A stretch of DNA of 64,000 bases, from positions 1 to 64,000 of the forward strand of contig NZ_BSDI01000009.1 in the NCBI RefSeq assembly GCF_027923225.1, given 5' to 3'. This stretch comes from Phytohabitans aurantiacus (GTDB taxonomy: Bacteria; Actinomycetota; Actinomycetes; Mycobacteriales; Micromonosporaceae). The notes below the pieces were generated by a model. The model saw only the letters and a list, made by a program, of their open reading frames with translations. It searched no databases and was not told where the DNA came from. Below, piece after piece: positions 41,174 through 49,470 of the stretch. Both the position numbers and the translations under genes were made by a program. Position 1 is the first letter of the stretch, and every line of letters starts with the position of its first letter.

Positions 41174-41398
41174 ACACCTCCTCGCCCGACCTCCTCCGGG
41201 TGGCGTGACGAGGGGAGGCCGAAGGTGCATGGGGTCAAAACCTCTCGGCGACGGGGCACCCTGCTCGCCGATCCGCGAGCGGGCGATGCGGGCCGCTCGC
41301 GCCGCCGACCAGGCCCCCGGGCTCGCCGCGCGGGCGCTTCCATCTTGGTGCTCCCGTGGTCGCCTAGCAGATCGTGCCGGCGATATCCGATCCGGAGC

Positions 41399-41416
41399 TG
41401 TAGCCAGATGTGTAGC
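41399..41416. repeat. Arm-type repeat, right copy
   Basis: Identical to 24170-24187 (TGTAGCCAGATGTGTAGC) and in the same orientation, 119 bp before attR. On the excised circle the two copies would flank the joined attP. This is the right-end partner of a likely recombinase-binding arm. From the membrane gene start at 41173 to here I see no coding sequence. Confidence 0.5.
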
Positions 41417-41534
41417 CAGGACGCGCCGAGTCGATCGGGTACGGGTGAGACGAGTTGCGCCACGCAGTGCCGCGACCCATGGCCAGCACGCGTCAGCGGC
41501 GACCTGTTGGTATACGTGAGACGACCGGCATACC

Positions 41535-41580
41535 GCTCATAACCCAGAGGTCGCAGGTTCAAATCCTGTCCCCGCTACAA
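41535..41580. repeat. attR (46-bp core, right junction)
   Basis: Exact copy of attL, holding only the 3' part of the initiator tRNA; bases before 41535 do not pair into a tRNA, so this is a fragment and not a second gene. The sequence after it is the original chromosomal continuation. Confidence 0.92.
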
Positions 41581-41585
41581 AGGGG

Positions 41586-41620
41586 AAACGGCCCTCCAGA
41601 GATCATCTGGAGGGTCGTTT
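41586..41620 (+). terminator. Original tRNA terminator right of attR
   Basis: The hairpin arms 41586-41600 and 41606-41620 match those after attL, with one G:U pair. It is the chromosomal terminator displaced 17.5 kb from its tRNA by the insertion. Confidence 0.8.
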
Positions 41621-41667
41621 CGCATGCGGGTGTAGCCGGATGTCGTCTTCCCGTACCGTGCAGCACT

Positions 41668-42480
41668 GTGGACAGTGAGCGCGCGGCAGCGCGCCCCAGA
41701 GGCGTGCGACGCGGCCGGGCTCTGACCGGTGTCCTCAGCGCGATCGCCGCTCAAGTGTTGGGCAACCTCGGCGGCATCGTGATCAGCGCGCTGACCAAGG
41801 ACGAGCTCGACCCCCTGACGGTGGCGCTCGCTGTCACTGGCGTGAGCGTGGTCATCGGGCTGCTCGTCACGCTGCTGCCCGAAGGGGAACGCCATCCGGT
41901 CGGTGCCGCTCCGCGGCAGTACCGGAGCCCGGGCCGACGCCCGACCTACGTGCCGACCGCCGCGGCCGTGCTTGTCATCCTGATCCTTTTCGGAATCGGT
42001 GGTGTCGCCGCGGCGTGGGCGTTGCAGAAAGGCTACGGCGCGCTCTGCGGGCAGGCGGGCCTCTGCCGGTCGACGGATGCCGCACAGATCACGGCTTACG
42101 CCACTGGACGTGCGCCGTGGGTCGTCGAAGGGTACGGGCACCGGTTCGAGGTTGTCTCCACGGTCCGGAGTACGAGCGAGTGGCAGTTCAAGAAGCGCCC
42201 GTCGATCACCGTCACGGCGTACGTCACCCGGAGTCAGAAGACCTTTCAGCCCGCGATGGACTACCGCATCAGCGACCAGGGCAGCGGGACCGCACTCGAG
42301 GCGGTGCCATTTCAAGGGTCTGGCGACGGCAATCCACCCATCGGGCAGCGCAGCAAGTTGGTCTTCGTGGTCTGGGACGCCAGCCCGAGGGCGACCAGGC
42401 TCGTCTTTACCCTGCATGACTTCTACTGGCCGGATGGACGCGACCTGATTCTTCAGGACGTGCCTGTGCCGGGGCGCTGA
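41668..42480 (+). CDS. Hypothetical membrane protein flanking the AICE
   Basis: A 270-residue protein. Two hydrophobic segments near residues 25-45 (AIAAQVLGNLGGIVISALT) and 40-65 are followed by a third (YVPTAAAVLVILILFGIGGVA), then an extracytoplasmic domain with GLCRSTDAAQITAYA. GTG 41668 is the best start; the frame before it reads through attR. No family known. It is a chromosomal gene interrupted only in its spacing by the insertion. Confidence 0.7.
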   Translation: MDSERAAARPRGVRRGRALTGVLSAIAAQVLGNLGGIVISALTKDELDPLTVALAVTGVSVVIGLLVTLLPEGERHPVGAAPRQYRSPGRRPTYVPTAAAVLVILILFGIGGVAAAWALQKGYGALCGQAGLCRSTDAAQITAYATGRAPWVVEGYGHRFEVVSTVRSTSEWQFKKRPSITVTAYVTRSQKTFQPAMDYRISDQGSGTALEAVPFQGSGDGNPPIGQRSKLVFVVWDASPRATRLVFTLHDFYWPDGRDLILQDVPVPGR

Positions 42481-42627
42481 GCAAGGTCCTGCGCGACAGT
42501 GCGGCTGTCGGGTTGTGGACATGTCCCGGGGGTCGGAGCGAGTAGCCACTGTAGACAGCCCGAACGGGTGGCAGGCTGAGCTGATGGCCCGTTGAGGCGG
42601 GCGTACCCGAGAACGTTTCATGAGGCC

Positions 42628-44538
42628 ATGGCGCCTCCGGTCCGCTCACCTCGTCGCATCGTCACGGCCGCGCTCGCGGCTGTCGCCGTCGTGCTGACGT
42701 TCCTACCGGTACCGCCGTCCGCGGCGGCGGCCGAGCCCGACTGGCTCGCGGAGATCAACCTGTACCGGGAGGCGGCGGGCCTGGCACCGGCCGTGGAGGA
42801 TCCCGCGCTGACCGCCGGCATCCAGAAGCATCTGACGTACCTGCGTGAGACGCCCTCGCAGTACCTGACCGGCCAGTACGCCAACCTGCACCTGGAGAAT
42901 CCGGCCAGCCCGTTCTACACGCCGGAGGGCGACGCGGCGGGCCGGGCGAGCCTGCTGGTCTTCGGCGCCGGCACGCATGGCGTCACGAACGTCCGGATCT
43001 GGTTGACCGGGCCGTTCCACGGGTTGGGGATGCTGCGTGCCCAGCTGGCGAAGGTGGCCTACGCCGCCGACCCGCTGACCGGCACCGCCGCCCTGAACGT
43101 GATCAGCGGCTTGGACTACACCGTGCCGGTGGCCGAGGAGCCGATCCTGTTTCCCGGGCCGGGCGTGACCACCAACCTGATCGCGTACTCCGGCAACGAG
43201 CGCCCAAGCCCGCTGGAGACGTGCGGCTGGGAGGAAGACGGCTGGGGCGGTGGCGTCGGGCTGCCCATCATGGTGCTGCTGCCGGAGGCGCCGGTGGCGG
43301 GCATCACGGCCACCCTGGTCGCCGACAACGGGCCCGACTTCAGCACCGCCAACGGCAGCCTCTGCGTCGTCGACCAGCACACGTTCCACACCACCGACAC
43401 CGTGTACGGGCCGACGGGGCAGTCGATTCTGGAGGGCGACCGGGCGGTCTTCCTACTGCCGCGCGAAGGGCTGACGTGGAGCCGGTATCACGTGAAGCTC
43501 CAGCAGCCGGGGCGTGACCCGATCGAGTGGTCGTTCGTCGGGGCGCCGCCGTGGTCGGTGAGCGCGGGCCGGTCGCTGGTGCTGCACGTTGGTGAGGCGG
43601 GCGGCGGGACGGTGATGGGCAATCTGACGGTGACGAACCCGTACCGCGCCGGCTATACGACGGTCTATCCATGCAAGGCCGGCCGTCCGACCGCCTCGAA
43701 CAACAACTACGTGGCGGGTCAGACGATCCCCAACTTCGTCGCCGTCCAGCCAGACGCCAATGGCGACATCTGCGTGTACACGAGCGGCGATACGGACCTG
43801 ATCTGGGATCAGGTGGCGGAGACCGGCGCGCTGGCCGCGCACAAGGCCGCCCGCCTGCTGGACACCCGGTCAGGGGCCAAACCCCGCGCGGGCGCGGTGG
43901 TCAAGGTGCGTGCGACAACCGCGGGCGAGCAGACGGTACTGGCCAACCTGACCGTCACCGAGCCGGTGGGTGCGGGATACACCACGGCGTATCCGTGTTT
44001 GGAGGGTCGTCCGACGGCGTCGAACAACAACTACGTCAGGGGCGAGACGATCCCGAACTTCGTGGCGGTGAAGCCGGACGCCAACGGCGACGTGTGTGTC
44101 TATACGAGCAACAGCGCGCACCTGATCTGGGATCAGGTCGCCGAGACCGACGCGTTCACCGCGCACAATGCCCTACGCGTGCACGACACCAGGACCGCGT
44201 CCAAGCCTGGAAAGGGCGGCACCGTGCGCATACACGTGGCCGACTCGGCGGTCGGCACGGTAATGGGCAATCTGACGGTGACCGAGCCGGTGGGTGCGGG
44301 ATACACCACGGCGTATCCGTGTTTGGAGGGTCGTCCGACGGCGTCGAACAACAACTACGTCAAGGGTCAGACGATCCCGAACTTCGTTGCCGTCCGACCG
44401 GACTCCAACGGTGACGTCTGCGTCTACACGAGCAACAGCGCGCATCTGATCTGGGATCAGGTCGCCGAGACCGACGCGTTCACCGCGCACAACGCCGTGC
44501 GCTTCTACGACACGCGCGCCCCGCGGTCGTTCCGCTGA
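42628..44538 (+). CDS. Exported CAP-domain protein with three C-terminal repeats
   Basis: A 636-residue secreted protein. A signal peptide (RRIVTAALAAVAVVLTFLPV ... SAAAA) precedes a CAP/SCP domain (WLAEINLYREAAGLAPAVED, HLTYLRE). Three repeats of about 108 residues follow, each with GYTTxYPCxxGRPTASNNNY, then NFVAV-P-NGD-CVYTS and LIWDQVAET. The last two repeats are nearly identical in DNA over long runs (offset 324 bp). The repeats resemble those of the next protein, so both may bind the same cell-wall or matrix target. The ATG at 42628 has a weak ribosome site; TTG 42592 is possible. Confidence 0.85.
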   Translation: MAPPVRSPRRIVTAALAAVAVVLTFLPVPPSAAAAEPDWLAEINLYREAAGLAPAVEDPALTAGIQKHLTYLRETPSQYLTGQYANLHLENPASPFYTPEGDAAGRASLLVFGAGTHGVTNVRIWLTGPFHGLGMLRAQLAKVAYAADPLTGTAALNVISGLDYTVPVAEEPILFPGPGVTTNLIAYSGNERPSPLETCGWEEDGWGGGVGLPIMVLLPEAPVAGITATLVADNGPDFSTANGSLCVVDQHTFHTTDTVYGPTGQSILEGDRAVFLLPREGLTWSRYHVKLQQPGRDPIEWSFVGAPPWSVSAGRSLVLHVGEAGGGTVMGNLTVTNPYRAGYTTVYPCKAGRPTASNNNYVAGQTIPNFVAVQPDANGDICVYTSGDTDLIWDQVAETGALAAHKAARLLDTRSGAKPRAGAVVKVRATTAGEQTVLANLTVTEPVGAGYTTAYPCLEGRPTASNNNYVRGETIPNFVAVKPDANGDVCVYTSNSAHLIWDQVAETDAFTAHNALRVHDTRTASKPGKGGTVRIHVADSAVGTVMGNLTVTEPVGAGYTTAYPCLEGRPTASNNNYVKGQTIPNFVAVRPDSNGDVCVYTSNSAHLIWDQVAETDAFTAHNAVRFYDTRAPRSFR

Positions 44539-44558
44539 CGTTCGATACGGAGGGGCGC

Positions 44559-47500
44559 ATGGCGCGCGGCAGGGTACTCCTTGGCATCGGTCTGTGCGCC
44601 GCTGTCGTCGTTTCCGGTGCCGCGGTGGTCACCGGGCCGGTGGAGAAGGCGGAAGCGGCCGAGACGGTGAGCTTCACGGATCGCGCCTACCGTCCGCTCT
44701 CCCCGGCTCGGGTACTGGACACGCGGGGTGGTGCGGGCGCGGTCGGTGCCGGATCGAGCATCGCCGTGCGGGTGACCGGTGTCGGTGGAGTCCCGGCCGA
44801 GGGGGTCGGCGCCGTGGTGCTGAACCTGACCGGTACCCAGCCGAGCGCCGACACCTACGTCACCGCGTACCCGGACGGCGAAGCCCGCCCCACCGCGAGC
44901 AATCTGAACCTGCGCCGCGGTCAGACGGCGCCGAATCTCGTCATCGCGAAGGTGGGTGCCGGCGGGAACGTGCGGCTGTACAACAACGCCGGCACGGTGC
45001 ACCTGATCGCCGACGTGATGGGGTGGTTCGTGGCGGGCAGCGAGTACTCGTCGCTGAACCCGGCCCGGCTACTGGACACGCGCGGTGGCGCGGGGCCGGT
45101 GGGTGCTCGGTCGAGCATCGCTGTGCGGGTGACGGGTGTGGGTGGGGTGCCCTCCGAGGGTGTGGGTGCGGTGGTGCTGAATGTGACGGGTACGCAGCCG
45201 TCGGCGGATACGTTTGTGACGGCGTATCCGGAGGGTGAGTCGCGCCCGACGGCGAGCAATTTGAATCTCCAGCGTGGACAGACGGCGCCGAATCTTGTCA
45301 TCGCGAAGGTCGGTGTCGACGGGAAGGTGCGGCTGTACAACAACGCCGGGAGCGTGCACCTCGTCGCGGACGTGATGGGGTGGATCGCGCTTGGCGGCGA
45401 CTACGCTCCCGAGGTTCCGGCTCGGATACTCGACACGCGCGGTGGCGCCGGGCCGGTGGGTGCTCGGTCGAGCATCGCTGTGCGGGTGACGGGTGTGGGT
45501 GGGGTGCCCTCCGAGGGTGTGGGTGCGGTGGTGCTGAATGTGACGGGTACGCAGCCGTCGGCGGATACGTTCGTGACGGCGTATCCGGAGGGTGAGTCGC
45601 GCCCGACGGCGAGCAATTTGAATCTCCAGCGTGGACAGACGGCGCCGAATCTTGTCATCGCGAAGGTCGGTGTCGACGGGAAGGTGCGGCTGTACAACAA
45701 CGCCGGCACCGTCCACCTCATCGCGGACGTGATGGGGTGGATCTCCGTCGGTGTCGAGGGCGATGTCACGAAGCCCGACAGCACCGATGTCGTCGAGCCC
45801 GCCGACGTCACCGAGATCAGCGCGGAAACCGGTGACCTGACGGTGTCGGGTGCGGCGCCAGCCGTTGGCGAACACGTCTTCGTGCCGCCGGGCGCGGGCA
45901 CCGGCGAGGGACTGCTGGGCAAGGTCACCGGCGCGACGCCGCGACCCGACGGCACCACCGAGCTCAGCACGGAGCCGGCGCGCCTGGAAGAGGCGTTTCC
46001 GTCCGGCGAGGTGCACGGCAGCGTCGACAGCCGCGCGCTGGCCGCCGGCAGCCCGCTCGCGCCGAGTATCGCCGGCCGGCTCAGGGCGGATGAGAATGGC
46101 GTATTCGCCGTGTCCGCCCGTGCGGCCAATGTGGACTGTGATGGGGCTCCACTGGCGTACGACGTGGACCTGAGCGTCGAGGCACGGTTCGTCATCGACG
46201 TGCGGTGGGGCGTGGGCACCGTACACGAGCTGAGGCTCGTCTTCGAGCTGGAGATCGGCAGTACGGTCACCTTCACCGTCGGCGGTACGGCTTCCTGCGA
46301 GATCGCGCTGCCGCCCGCGATCCACCTTCCGCCGGTCTGGGGATTCGTGCCCACGCTCCAGCCGGTGATGAAGCTCGATTTCAGCGGTGGGCTGACGGTG
46401 ACCAGGGAGGTCGCCGGGGGCGTCACGGTCGGCGCCAACTACCGCGACGGCTCCATGCGGTGGATCCGCGACGGCTACCTGACCGGTACCCAATCGGCGC
46501 CTGAGGTCGCCGCGGAGGCCAGCGCCAAGGTGACGTTCGGCCCGAAGGCGTCGGTCAAGTTCGCGGGCCGGCTGGGCGCGTCGCTGTTCGGCGGGCTCTT
46601 CGCGGAAACCGAAGTGTCGACCACCGGTGACCCGTGGTGGAGTGTGGACGGTGGCGTCGAGGTGTCGGTCGCGCTGGAGGCCGACCTGTGGTTCGCGAAC
46701 TTCTCCTACACGCTCGCCACGGTCGTCTTCGGGCGGATCCGGCTCGCGGCCGCGACCGGGCCATGGCCGGGCCCCCGGTTCACGAGCCGGAGCCTGCCCA
46801 CCGGTGAGGTCGGGCTGGCGTACAACGCCGCCGTCCCGGTCACGGGCACGGCGCCGCTGACCGTGCGCCTGATCGGGGGCACGCTGCCGGCGGGCCTCGC
46901 GCTGTCCGGCGGCCGGATTTCCGGTACGCCCACGACGCCCTCGTACCGGACCGTGACCGTGCAGGCCACCGACGGGCAGGGGCGCACCGCCCAGAACACG
47001 CTCTCCGTCAGCGTTGTCGGCGCCGGCGAGTCGAACGAGCTGCCGCTGCCCGGCTCGCCCGAGGCGCGCGAGTTCGCACTCTCCACCTATTGGATGCCGC
47101 AGATCTTCGGTCCGGGGCCGCGCGGTGAGGCGTTGCTGTGCGGCTGGGAGCAGACGGGCAGCGGACTGGTGGAGCGGGCCCGTTTCGTGGCGCGTGACGG
47201 CTCGGTGGCTACCGCGACGCCGGCGCTGTGCGAAAACCGCCCCCGCCAGGAGTACTGGTGGTTCACGACGCTCGGCGATTCGATCTGGGGCGCGGACGGC
47301 TGGACGTACGAGCTCGCCAACACCGCGAAGGAGGTGCGCGGGTACGGCCCAGATGGCGCCCTGCGCTGGACCTGGCCGTTCACGCACACGGCGGCGACGA
47401 TCAACCTGACGCCGGACCGGAAGCAGCTCGTGGTCACCGGTGACTACTTCACCGCCCGCGCGCTCGATCCGCACACCGGCGACTTCCTGTACTCGTTCCC

Positions 47501-48311
47501 GTCGTCGCAGTTCAGCTATGTCTCGGCGACCGACGCGTACTTCATCATGCCGAACGGCACCTCGTCATACGTCGACATCGACTACGTGTACCGCGGCAGC
47601 GGCCAGGTCGCGGCCCGCGAGTCCCTCCCACCGGGTTTCGGTGTGCGGCCGGCGGACGGCACCGCCGTGCTGGCGGCCCGCACGTTCGACCACAGCTGGA
47701 GCGGCGACACCGAGACCAAACCGTGCGGCTCCGACGTGTACCGCGTGACCGCCGGCGGCATCGCGTGGCAGGTCACCGTGCCGGCGGCGTACGCCGAGTG
47801 CTCGTTCCAGAGCGTGTACGCCACCGGTGACGGCGGTGGCTACCTGGTGCAGGTGCGCGACAACGAGGCGTCGTTCCGGGTCACGCGCGTCAACCCGGGT
47901 GGCACGGTCGGCTGGTCGTCGGAGGTACCGCTGTCGGGCGGGCGGATCGCCGCTGGCAGCGACGGCGGCGGTGGCGACGAGCTGGTCTTCGCCGACGCCA
48001 GCGGCCGGATCGCGTACGTGACCGAGCACCCGTACTCCTGCACGTCCGGTGGAGCGGCGGCGACCTGCCTGCGGACCCGGCTGACCGTACGCGGCCCGGA
48101 CGGTGCCGTGCTGGCGACCCGCACGTATGAGCAGGCGGGCTACCGGGTGTTCACGTACAGCGCGGTCGGCGGGTTCGGTCAGATCTTCCTGGCGATGCAC
48201 TACGGCCCGGCCGGCACGCAAACCGTCGAACGGTCGACGCTCGTCAGCACGCTGGTCCCGTTCGACGGCGACTGGGATTTCACCCGCCAGTACCGATCCC
48301 AGCCGGGCTGA
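44559..48311 (+). CDS. Large exported repeat protein with Ig-like and propeller-like parts
   Basis: A 1250-residue secreted protein. After a signal peptide there are three repeats of 119 residues (about 45-400; RILDTRGGAG, VVLNVTGTQPSADT, RPTASNLNLQRGQTAPNLVI, NNAGTVHLIADVMGW). A beta-rich central region follows, then a putative Ig domain (LPTGEVGLAYNAAVPVTGTA, LPAGLALSGGRISGTP). The C-terminal 420 residues resemble a PQQ/beta-propeller. Start codon near 44559 with GGAGGGG upstream. It may be an extracellular adhesin or matrix protein. It is followed by a surface-anchored protein gene. Confidence 0.85.
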   Translation: MARGRVLLGIGLCAAVVVSGAAVVTGPVEKAEAAETVSFTDRAYRPLSPARVLDTRGGAGAVGAGSSIAVRVTGVGGVPAEGVGAVVLNLTGTQPSADTYVTAYPDGEARPTASNLNLRRGQTAPNLVIAKVGAGGNVRLYNNAGTVHLIADVMGWFVAGSEYSSLNPARLLDTRGGAGPVGARSSIAVRVTGVGGVPSEGVGAVVLNVTGTQPSADTFVTAYPEGESRPTASNLNLQRGQTAPNLVIAKVGVDGKVRLYNNAGSVHLVADVMGWIALGGDYAPEVPARILDTRGGAGPVGARSSIAVRVTGVGGVPSEGVGAVVLNVTGTQPSADTFVTAYPEGESRPTASNLNLQRGQTAPNLVIAKVGVDGKVRLYNNAGTVHLIADVMGWISVGVEGDVTKPDSTDVVEPADVTEISAETGDLTVSGAAPAVGEHVFVPPGAGTGEGLLGKVTGATPRPDGTTELSTEPARLEEAFPSGEVHGSVDSRALAAGSPLAPSIAGRLRADENGVFAVSARAANVDCDGAPLAYDVDLSVEARFVIDVRWGVGTVHELRLVFELEIGSTVTFTVGGTASCEIALPPAIHLPPVWGFVPTLQPVMKLDFSGGLTVTREVAGGVTVGANYRDGSMRWIRDGYLTGTQSAPEVAAEASAKVTFGPKASVKFAGRLGASLFGGLFAETEVSTTGDPWWSVDGGVEVSVALEADLWFANFSYTLATVVFGRIRLAAATGPWPGPRFTSRSLPTGEVGLAYNAAVPVTGTAPLTVRLIGGTLPAGLALSGGRISGTPTTPSYRTVTVQATDGQGRTAQNTLSVSVVGAGESNELPLPGSPEAREFALSTYWMPQIFGPGPRGEALLCGWEQTGSGLVERARFVARDGSVATATPALCENRPRQEYWWFTTLGDSIWGADGWTYELANTAKEVRGYGPDGALRWTWPFTHTAATINLTPDRKQLVVTGDYFTARALDPHTGDFLYSFPSSQFSYVSATDAYFIMPNGTSSYVDIDYVYRGSGQVAARESLPPGFGVRPADGTAVLAARTFDHSWSGDTETKPCGSDVYRVTAGGIAWQVTVPAAYAECSFQSVYATGDGGGYLVQVRDNEASFRVTRVNPGGTVGWSSEVPLSGGRIAAGSDGGGGDELVFADASGRIAYVTEHPYSCTSGGAAATCLRTRLTVRGPDGAVLATRTYEQAGYRVFTYSAVGGFGQIFLAMHYGPAGTQTVERSTLVSTLVPFDGDWDFTRQYRSQPG
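45094..45708 (+). repeat. Near-identical 357-bp tandem DNA repeat
   Basis: From 45094 to about 45347 and 45451 to about 45704 the DNA is almost identical (357-bp offset, 119 codons) apart from single-base changes. The preceding repeat of the same gene is much more diverged at DNA level. Recent duplication or gene conversion is indicated. Confidence 0.85.
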
Positions 48312-48414
48312 TTTCCCCGCCAGCAGGCACCACTGTGGATACTCACCGTAACGGTCGTCTACTTTGGGCGTTTTCCCCTTGGATGCATCGTTTCGTACGC
48401 GAGGGGGAAGCCGG

Positions 48415-49290
48415 ATGGCCGGCATTGAGGCCGAGAACGCCAAATATCTAGCGGCACGGCGCCGCATGAACCAGTTCCGCTGGACCGCGATGGGATTGGC
48501 GGCCGCGGGTGCCGCCGGTCTTGCCTTCGCCAGCAGCATGGCCAGCGCCGTTCCGCCGCCGTCGCCGCGCCTGGTGAAGGGCAACATCACCACGTGCCAG
48601 GAGGCAGGGCTCAGCGGCTCGATCCTGCTGAGCAGCGCGAATCCCAGCGGGCCCGCCGGCAGCGGCACCGTGAGCGCGGATGGGCTGTTCCTCGACGTCA
48701 CGATCAACTCTGGGTTCACCGCCAGCGGCGTCGCTGTCAAGGGTGGGCCGGACGCCTACGTGTACGACGGCCCGTTCACCGGACCGGTGACCATCGACAA
48801 CATGCGGGCGCCGGACAACAACGGCGGCCAGCAGCCGCAGATCAGCCACTGGTTCGTCTGTGGCGGCGAGTCACCCCAGGCGACGACCCCGCCGGCCACG
48901 ACTCCGGCCACCACGCCGCCCACGACGCCGCCGACGACTCCGCCTACGACGCCGCCCACCAGCGGCCCGGCGACGACTCCGCCGACCACGGGTCCGGCGA
49001 CGACCCCGCCGACGACCGGTCCGGCGACGACCCCGCCTACCACTGGCCCGGCGACGACTCCGCCCACCACACCCCCGACGACCGGCCCGGCGACGACTCC
49101 GCCGGCCACGCCTCCGGTGACCACGCCGCCAGCCACGCCTCAGGAGACCACGCCGCCACCGGCGACCGGTGGCGAGCTGCCGACCACGGGTACCAAACTC
49201 GGCCTGTACATCGGTAGCGCCGCAGCCCTGCTCGGCGCCGGTGTCCTGCTCGTCGCGTTCGCTCGCCAGCGCCGCCGGTTCGTCGCCTGA
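48415..49290 (+). CDS. LPXTG cell-wall-anchored protein with Thr/Pro stalk
   Basis: A 291-residue surface protein. The N-terminal hydrophobic segment (about 24-45) is a signal peptide. A folded head has ITTCQEAGLSGSILLSSANP and a Cys pair. A low-complexity TTPPT/GPATTPP stalk (about 165-245) spans the wall, then the sortase motif LPTTG (255-259), a membrane helix and ARQRRR. GAGGGGGAA precedes ATG 48415. No sortase gene is in the window. The head is a likely binding or enzymatic module of unknown target. Confidence 0.9.
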   Translation: MAGIEAENAKYLAARRRMNQFRWTAMGLAAAGAAGLAFASSMASAVPPPSPRLVKGNITTCQEAGLSGSILLSSANPSGPAGSGTVSADGLFLDVTINSGFTASGVAVKGGPDAYVYDGPFTGPVTIDNMRAPDNNGGQQPQISHWFVCGGESPQATTPPATTPATTPPTTPPTTPPTTPPTSGPATTPPTTGPATTPPTTGPATTPPTTGPATTPPTTPPTTGPATTPPATPPVTTPPATPQETTPPPATGGELPTTGTKLGLYIGSAAALLGAGVLLVAFARQRRRFVA

Positions 49291-49311
49291 CGCACCAGGT
49301 AACCGCTGATC

Positions 49312-49347
49312 CCGAGGGCCGGCACCGGAGACGGTGCCGGCCCTCGG
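49312..49347 (+). terminator. Strong hairpin after the LPXTG gene
   Basis: A perfect 16-bp stem (49312-49327 with 49332-49347) and a 4-nt GAGA loop lie 22 bases after the stop, followed by a CCATATTG stretch. Confidence 0.85.
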
Positions 49348-49470
49348 CCATATTGATTTCGCCATAGCACGTCGCTGACCCGTAACGATGCGGCGGGCGC
49401 CCGGAATGACCCTTGCACCGGTTCGCCGCGCAGAGTATCCACGCATGCAAAGGCGTGTATTGGGGGACTC

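Larger units (their letters stand above)
24073..41580. mobile_element. AICE integrated in the initiator tRNA gene
   Basis: A 46-bp exact repeat (24073-24118 and 41535-41580) brackets about 17.5 kb. Inside, in leftward order, are small zinc-binding proteins, a DUF2637-type membrane protein, a TraB/FtsK-like translocase, a primase-polymerase, a helicase, Xis and a tyrosine integrase beside the tRNA. This is the gene order of actinomycete integrative and conjugative elements that replicate and transfer as double-stranded DNA. Rep is of the primase-polymerase type, not RepSA. Parts of the right arm are visibly less GC-rich. No interruption was seen, so it may be functional. Confidence 0.92.

Noticed and set aside
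41535..41580. A second tRNA gene
   Set aside because: Only the 3' part is present; the sequence before it does not supply an acceptor or D-arm. It is attR.
45069..47474. An 801-codon minus-strand open frame with internal repeats
   Set aside because: Its repeats are just the reverse complement of the 119-residue repeats of the plus-strand gene.
48880..49150. Separate low-complexity repeat element
   Set aside because: The TTPPT/GPATTPP repeats are the wall-spanning stalk of an LPXTG protein and keep reading frame throughout.
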